DNA from: Bog-473 sp963781955
GTDB lineage: Bacteria > Actinomycetota > Acidimicrobiia > Acidimicrobiales > RAAP-2
Reading direction: 5' to 3'
Length of the DNA: 64,000 bases
Assembly: GCA_963781955.1 (NCBI GenBank)
Contig: CAWAHU010000001.1
Location: 1,922,001-1,986,000 of the forward strand
Shown here: positions 59,632 through 64,000 of the stretch, in pieces
Layout: the number at the start of each line of letters is the position of its first letter
How positions within the stretch are numbered: position 1 is the stretch's first letter
Notes under the pieces: model-generated
Seen by the model: the letters and a program-made list of their open reading frames with translations, nothing else
The model's database searches: none
What the model was told of the DNA's origin: nothing
Translations under genes and position numbers: made by a program

Positions 59632-60948
59632 CTAGTGCGGCGCGGGGGTGCCGGCCGGGACCGGGAACACCGGGTTCGCCTTCGGATTGACCGACTGGAA
59701 GCAGTTGAAGACGTTCTGACCCTTGTTGAGCGTCGGGACGTACTTGGACCCTGACACCTTGATGTAGGCCGTGCAGTACGGCGGTGCATGGCCGCTGTGG
59801 CCCCCGACCGCCCAGTTCACCGGCGCCTGGAGGCCGCCGGCGGTGAAGGACGTGATGGTGTTGGTCTGCTTGACCACGTTGGCCCAGGTCAGGTTGTTAC
59901 CGGCCATCTTCACGCCCTGAGCGAACAGGGCGGCCGACTCCCAGCCCTGGATGGCGACCTCGTCGTAGACGTAGTTGGGCTCGTACTTCTTCATCTGCTG
60001 CAGGTAGACCTTCAGGCCCGGGTACAGGCGGGTCGGGGCCGTGAAGGGCACGTGGGACGTGGCGAAATAGATGCCCTGCATGAGGCTCTTGTTCTGGTCG
60101 AGCGTCTGCTGGTCGTTGCCGTTCAGCCACAGCTGGGTCGCCTTCAGGCCGTACTGCTGGATGGCCCGGGCCATGGTCACGTTGCCCTGGACGTCCATGC
60201 AGGTCAGGACGAAGTTGGAGCCGGCCTGCTTCATCCGTTGCACGTCGGTGGCCACCGTCGAGCCCGGGTAGTTGATCTTGAGGTCCGTGTAGCTGACGTT
60301 GTAGCCGGCGCTCTGGAAGGCGGTCTGGGCCGCTTGGCAGGCATCGGCCGAGGCCGCGATGCCGTAGGCCACGATGGCGATCGAGGGCTTCGACTGGGTC
60401 TTGCGGGCGACGTACCCGGTGATCGGCCCCTCAGCCGGGTAGTACTGCACCGAGCCTCCGGCGGCGAACAGGTTGGGCGGTCCGGCCCAGTTCCCCGTCA
60501 CGTTGTAGCCGTAGGTCGGGATCCCGGACTCGACGAACAGGTTGGGCGAGAAGAACGCCGTCCCGACGCCGGTCACCGCGAACACGTGGTCCTGGTTGAT
60601 CAAGGTGTTGGCCAGCTGGTTGAAGGTGGTCGGGTTCCCGCCGTCGTCGAGCGCGTACTTGTAGTCGATCTTGCGCCCGTTCACGCCGCCTTGGGCGTTG
60701 ATGTAATTGAAGTAGGCCTTCTCGCCGTAGATCAGCGACCCGAAGTTCGACGCCAGCGTCCCCGTCTGCGTCGAGATCGTCCCGACCGTGATGGAGGTCG
60801 ACGTGACGCCTTGCCCGGTCGTCGCCGCCGAGGTGGCCGCGAGGTCCGCCCCCGCCCCACCGGCGGGCACGAGGGCCACCGCCGTGGCCAGCGCCGCCCC
60901 CGTGAGCGCCGTTCCGAGCAGCGCCCTGGATCCCCGTCTCACTTGCAT
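59632..60948 (-). CDS. Liv-type extracellular substrate-binding protein
   Basis: A 438-residue periplasmic-binding-fold protein (Leu/Ile/Val-BP family). The N-terminus is MQVRRGSRALLGTALTGAAL and on, a Sec signal; no lipobox Cys is visible. The mature part starts near ADLAATSAATTGQGVTSTSI, then TVGTISTQTGTLASNFGSLI, FFNYINAQGGVNGRKIDYKY-like strands, and QLWLNGNDQQTLDQNKSLMQ. It captures the ligand for the downstream permease/ATPases. ATG 60948 is used; ATG 60963 is five codons upstream. Ligand specificity cannot be read. Confidence 0.9.
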   Translation of the reverse strand: MQVRRGSRALLGTALTGAALATAVALVPAGGAGADLAATSAATTGQGVTSTSITVGTISTQTGTLASNFGSLIYGEKAYFNYINAQGGVNGRKIDYKYALDDGGNPTTFNQLANTLINQDHVFAVTGVGTAFFSPNLFVESGIPTYGYNVTGNWAGPPNLFAAGGSVQYYPAEGPITGYVARKTQSKPSIAIVAYGIAASADACQAAQTAFQSAGYNVSYTDLKINYPGSTVATDVQRMKQAGSNFVLTCMDVQGNVTMARAIQQYGLKATQLWLNGNDQQTLDQNKSLMQGIYFATSHVPFTAPTRLYPGLKVYLQQMKKYEPNYVYDEVAIQGWESAALFAQGVKMAGNNLTWANVVKQTNTITSFTAGGLQAPVNWAVGGHSGHAPPYCTAYIKVSGSKYVPTLNKGQNVFNCFQSVNPKANPVFPVPAGTPAPH

Positions 60949-61117
60949 GCCGTCCCCAATCATCCGTCGCGGTGCATCCCCCCCGGGATGCCGGTCACTG
61001 TAGCTGTAGGCCTTGTCACCCATCTGCTCACCCCCTGTCCTGCGCACGTCACTGCGTCCCTGGTCGACCCTGGTCCTGCCCCACTCGGTCACCGCCGAGG
61101 CGACCTCGTGCCACCGC

Positions 61118-62819
61118 TCACGTCAGGAAGATGCGATCACGGTCGAACTCCCGCAGCGCCCGCACCTCGTCGGGTCGCACGGCGGCCAGCACCTCGACCT
61201 GGCGGACCACCTCGGGCTCGTACCCACAGGCTGCCGACAGCGCCCGGACCCGGTCGTCCACCGTCCCCTCACCGTCGGGGACCGCGGCCACCCGGAGCAC
61301 GCCGTCGTGGCGGCGGAGGATCCCCTTGTCGGTGACGACGCTCACCACGCGCCCGCCCGGGGAGGTCACGTAGTCCACGGTCTCGGGCAGGCGTTCGGGG
61401 CGGGCCAGCGTCACCACGACGCACGCCGTGGCGCGGGTGGCCACGTCATTGGCCCCACCGGAGCCGACGAGGAACCGTCCGCCGGCCAACTGCGTCGAGT
61501 TGAGGGCGCCGTGGCTGTCGACCTGGGCCGCGCCGAGGCAGCCCACCGTCGTGGTGCCCGGGCCTCCGATGACCATGCCCAGCACCGAGGACAGCGTCGG
61601 AGAGGTACGGCGTGGCCGGAAAGACTCGCTGGTTGAAGATGTAGGGGTCGGCAGGCGTGGGCTGGTAGCCCCACAGCCCGAGCTCGGCCGTGAGGACCAC
61701 CTGGCTCCCGGCCGCGCGCGCCCGTCCCACGGCGGCCCAGGCGGCCAGGTTGGCCACCCCCGCCCCGGCCAGGACGGCATCCGCCCCGACGTCGGCCACC
61801 ACGCGCTCGACTTCGCGCGCTCCGAAGGAGGCTGCCTGCTCCCAATGGCTCACCGTCGGGTCCTCGGCCACCGGGTGGGCGTCGGCGTCGGCCTTCCACG
61901 ACATGGGGTCCGCGCGCCCCTCGAGCCACAGCAGCCGGTCCGAACCGACGCGGCTGAGGTAGTCCTCATGGGTCCGCGGGCCGAGCACCCAGTCCGCCAC
62001 GTAGTCGTCCAGCTCGTCGTTGGCCGCGGCAGCGGCGACGGCGCTCCAGTGCGCGATGTCCTCGCCGTAGCTGCGCACGGGGAGGCCCGGCGCGTAGCAG
62101 CCGCCGGGATGGGCCCCGTAGGGCGCCTCGACCACAGCCAGCACCCGGTGGCCGGGCACGCGCACGCGGTGCCCGAGCCCCTCGACGTCGTCGACGACGC
62201 GCTCCACGGTCGCCACGACGCCACGCCGAGCCGCCCAGGCGCCCCAGACGCCGTCGAGGAGCGGCTCGGAGAACACGAGGTTGCCGGCCCGGTCGGCGGC
62301 GGCCGCGTGCACCAGCGAGATGTCGGGGGCGAGCGGCTCCAGGAGGCCCAGCGGGCCGAAGGGCGAGTCGACCACCGCGAAGCCGTCGTTGCCGGCCATG
62401 GAGGAACCGACGAGCGAGCCGGTGACCACCGCGGGCAATCCCCGTGCCGCCGCCTCGAGCCGTTGCGAAAGGGTGAGGATGGACCAGTGCTCGACCTCGA
62501 CCTGACCCGACTCGTAGCCGGCCCGGAAGACCGGGTTGGGTGTGTAGGTCGGGAAGCTGTTCCCCGAGTACGCGGTGACCACCTTGCGCAGCAGGCCGCC
62601 GCGGAAGTAGACGGCGCCGAGAGCGCCGAGGCTCGTCATGACGAGTGTGAACCCCGGGTCGGTGCCCCAGAACTGCCGCGCCAGCTCGCGCGCCGCCGCC
62701 GTCCAGCGGCTGTGGCCGAGCATGATGTGGACGACATCGCCCGGACGGACGTTTTGGGCCACGGCCTCCTCGAGCGAGGTCACGACCGGGTGGGCGGGAA
62801 GGGACGCGGCCGGCGTCAC
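61118..62819 (-). CDS. Fused CoA-transferase (alpha+beta, IpdAB-like; frameshifted)
   Basis: The gene encodes about 566 residues with alpha and beta CoA-transferase-like halves. The N-terminal half has SLEEAVAQNVRPGDVVHIML, TYSGNSFPTYTPNPVF-like segments, and GVWGAWAARRGVVATVERVV, reminiscent of IpdA. The C-terminal half contains SSVLGMVIGGPGTTTVGCLG and RFLVGSGGANDVATRA, typical of the beta subunit. The frame breaks near 61601, between TPYLSD and TLSSVLGMVIG; the length is one base more than a multiple of three. GTG 62819 is chosen as the start because the longer frame to 62915 would include the operator 62892-62905. In IpdAB the reaction opens the last steroid ring; here it is only a suggestion. 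Confidence 0.78.
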
Positions 62820-62891
62820 CGAATGCGGGCCCCGTCGGCAGACGAGGAACGAAAGACCTGGTCCGCGCTCATTTCTGACACCAACCAAACC

Positions 62892-62905
62892 TGACCATCG
62901 TGTCA
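62892..62905. promoter_or_regulatory. Candidate operator, TGACCATCGTGTCA (site 8)
   Basis: The site lies between the CoA-transferase gene and the divergent TetR gene (ATG 62949), 43 bases from the latter. Half-sites are perfect but the centre is asymmetric. A further half-site-like TGACAC lies at 62876. Confidence 0.5.
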
Positions 62906-62948
62906 GGTTAGCCATTTCCGCCGGGCCCGGCACTACCATCTGCCACCC

Positions 62949-63773
62949 ATGGGAGCGTCGAGAGTCCAGAGCGACCCGGCGCCCCCAGCCAAGGGTTCGG
63001 CGGGGTCCGCCACGGCGACCAGGTCCGCCCGCAAGCGCCCCGACACGAAGGCTGCCACGCCCAAACCCCGCGCCAAGCCCCGCGCCAAGGCCGGCGGGTC
63101 GGACGGTGCGGGCCAGTCGAAACCACGCCGCAAGACCGCGGCCACGGACACCGACACCCCCGGTGCCCCCGCCTCCAAGCGCGTCCTGCGAAGCCAGGGG
63201 CGGCGCACCATGCGCAAGCTCCTCGACGGGGCCATGGTCGCCTTCGACAAGCGCGGCTATCACGCCACGCGGGTCAACGACGTGGTCGAGATCGCCAAGA
63301 CCTCGCACGGGACCTTCTACCTGTACTTCTCCAACAAGGAGGACCTGCTGCGCGCCTTGGTGGCCGAGGCGGCGGAGGACTCGAAGAAGGTCTACGAGGC
63401 GTTCAGTGTCCTGCCCGCACCCGGCGGCACACCGCGGTGGGAGGACGTGCGCGGCTGGGTGCAGGCCTACTCGGAGCTCTGGACTCGCTACGCGCCGCTC
63501 TTCCGGGTCTGGGCCGAGCTGGCCACGGTCGACCGCGAGCTGGGCCGCTCCATCCGTCGCACCTTCTCGGGGATGTCCTTGGCCCTCACCGTGCGCATCG
63601 GCCCCGACTCCTCGGGCCACGATCTCGACCCCAACACGGCCGGGCTGGCCGCGCTGGCCATGCTCGACCGCTTCCACTACCTGCGCGAGTTCGTCGGGCG
63701 GCCCGTCGACGACCAGGCGCTCGACACCATCACCACGATGCTCTACCGGGCACTGTTCGACCCGAACGCCTGA
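62949..63773 (+). CDS. TetR-family regulator with basic N-terminal tail
   Basis: The 274-residue protein has a TetR HTH at about residues 85-135: RRTMRKLLDGAMVAFDKRGY, HATRVNDVVEIAKTSHGTFY, LYFSNKEDLLRALV. It is preceded by about 80 residues rich in Lys, Arg, Ala and Pro (RKRPDTKAATPKPRAKPRAK and on), which resemble histone-H1-like tails and probably add non-specific DNA contacts. TetR proteins are usually about 200 residues. It begins at ATG 62949 and has operator site 8 just upstream, so it may control itself and the divergent CoA-transferase. Confidence 0.88.
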   Translation: MGASRVQSDPAPPAKGSAGSATATRSARKRPDTKAATPKPRAKPRAKAGGSDGAGQSKPRRKTAATDTDTPGAPASKRVLRSQGRRTMRKLLDGAMVAFDKRGYHATRVNDVVEIAKTSHGTFYLYFSNKEDLLRALVAEAAEDSKKVYEAFSVLPAPGGTPRWEDVRGWVQAYSELWTRYAPLFRVWAELATVDRELGRSIRRTFSGMSLALTVRIGPDSSGHDLDPNTAGLAALAMLDRFHYLREFVGRPVDDQALDTITTMLYRALFDPNA

Positions 63774-63782
63774 GCGGACCCA

Positions 63783-63799
63783 GGGCGGTCGGGCCGCCC
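63783..63799 (+). terminator. Possible hairpin terminator between convergent genes
   Basis: GGGCGG (63783-63788) and CCGCCC (63794-63799) form a 6-base stem with a 5-base loop between the TetR stop and the convergent SDR stop. No T-run follows. Confidence 0.4.
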
Positions 63800-63815
63800 G
63801 GACGCCGTGCCCCGT

Positions 63816-64000
63816 TTAGCGGCGCCCGAAGACCCGGTCGAAGACGCCGTCGACCCCCGACCCGTGCAGGGTGAGCCCGCCGTCCACCACGATGTTCTGC
63901 CCGGTGACGAAGCGCGCCAGGTCCGAGCAGAGGAACACGACCACATCCGCCACGTCCTCGGGCTCGCCCACCCTGCCCAACGGGGTGTCCCGTTCGAAGC
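63816..64000 (-). CDS. SDR-family oxidoreductase (C-terminal part)
   Basis: The frame entering from the right edge encodes about 61 residues and stops at TAA (63816-63818 on the plus strand as TTA). The segment reads RDTPLGRVGEPEDVADVVVF, then CSDLARFVTGQNIVVDGGLT, which is the conserved C-terminal part of classical SDRs. The N-terminal cofactor and catalytic residues lie outside the window. Confidence 0.85.
   Translation of the reverse strand, partial: FERDTPLGRVGEPEDVADVVVFLCSDLARFVTGQNIVVDGGLTLHGSGVDGVFDRVFGRR

Noticed and set aside
105..62819. Programmed +1 ribosomal frameshifting as explanation for the six breaks
   Set aside because: The sites share no slippery codon, stop codon or stimulator structure and occur in unrelated genes.
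1..64000. tRNA, rRNA or riboswitch genes
   Set aside because: No cloverleaf, rRNA block or known riboswitch core was recognised on either strand by eye.

Overview
The window is very GC-rich, densely packed DNA of actinobacterial type: GTG/TTG starts, many 4-bp start/stop overlaps, a DUF222/HNH (13E12-type) gene, F420/LLM-type and FadE-type enzymes. The secreted CAP protein with repeated YWLVASDGGIFSFG blocks and a membrane protein with a long threonine tail both point to class Acidimicrobiia (inference from family habits, not a database search). No rRNA, tRNA or CRISPR array was recognised. No gene-free stretch exceeds 300 bases.

Layout. 1-8.5 kb: end of an unknown gene, a frameshifted SAM methyltransferase, two N-acyl-D-amino-acid-deacylase-like amidohydrolases, an aldehyde dehydrogenase and two amidohydrolase-2 proteins, one fused to a SnoaL-like domain. 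8.6-14.4 kb: LLM oxidoreductase, HAD hydrolase, a DUF35/lipid-transfer-thiolase pair and a GMC oxidoreductase with its small subunit. 14.4-24.2 kb: DUF1023-like hydrolase, DMT-like transporter (frameshifted), acyl-CoA dehydrogenases (ACADs), a CoA ligase, an enoyl-CoA hydratase and a CaiB CoA-transferase. 24.2-31.9 kb: CAP protein, an operon P450 - ferredoxin - fused double ACAD - ACAD, and a TetR regulator. 32-34.6 kb: SRPBCC, zinc-rich protein, HNH endonuclease, cyclic-nucleotide-binding protein. 34.6-43.7 kb: CoA ligase, two ACADs, thiolase, DUF429, phosphotransferase, SDR, CMD-like protein. 43.7-45.4 kb: a triad-less ClpP-like protein and an XRE regulator divergent from an intact ClpP. 45.5-55.8 kb: amidohydrolase, enoyl-CoA hydratases, RlmN, ADP-forming acyl-CoA synthetase, membrane proteins, thiolase. 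55.9-61 kb: a LivFG-LivHM-LivK ABC uptake operon. 61-64 kb: fused CoA-transferase (frameshifted), a second TetR regulator and the end of an SDR gene.

Taken together the window is a catabolic region for activating organic acids (ligases, CoA-transferases) and beta-oxidising them (about seven ACAD genes, three hydratases, three thiolases), with oxidative enzymes (P450, GMC, ALDH) and an uptake system. Several parts (P450 + 3Fe-4S ferredoxin, FadE34-like double ACAD, small/large ACAD pairs, DUF35 + lipid-transfer thiolase, IpdAB-like CoA-transferase) resemble mycobacterial sterol side-chain/ring degradation, but the substrate cannot be read from sequence.

Two things stand out. First, a 14-bp palindrome, TGAC-N6-GTCA (best form TGACACCGGTGTCA), occurs eight times and nearly always sits between or just before catabolic genes, including both TetR genes: a likely local regulon. 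Second, the clpP / xre / dead-clpP cassette carries an AT-rich inverted repeat between its divergent arms. A technical caution: five genes carry six apparent single-base insertions, all of the same sign, which look more like systematic sequence error than decay.
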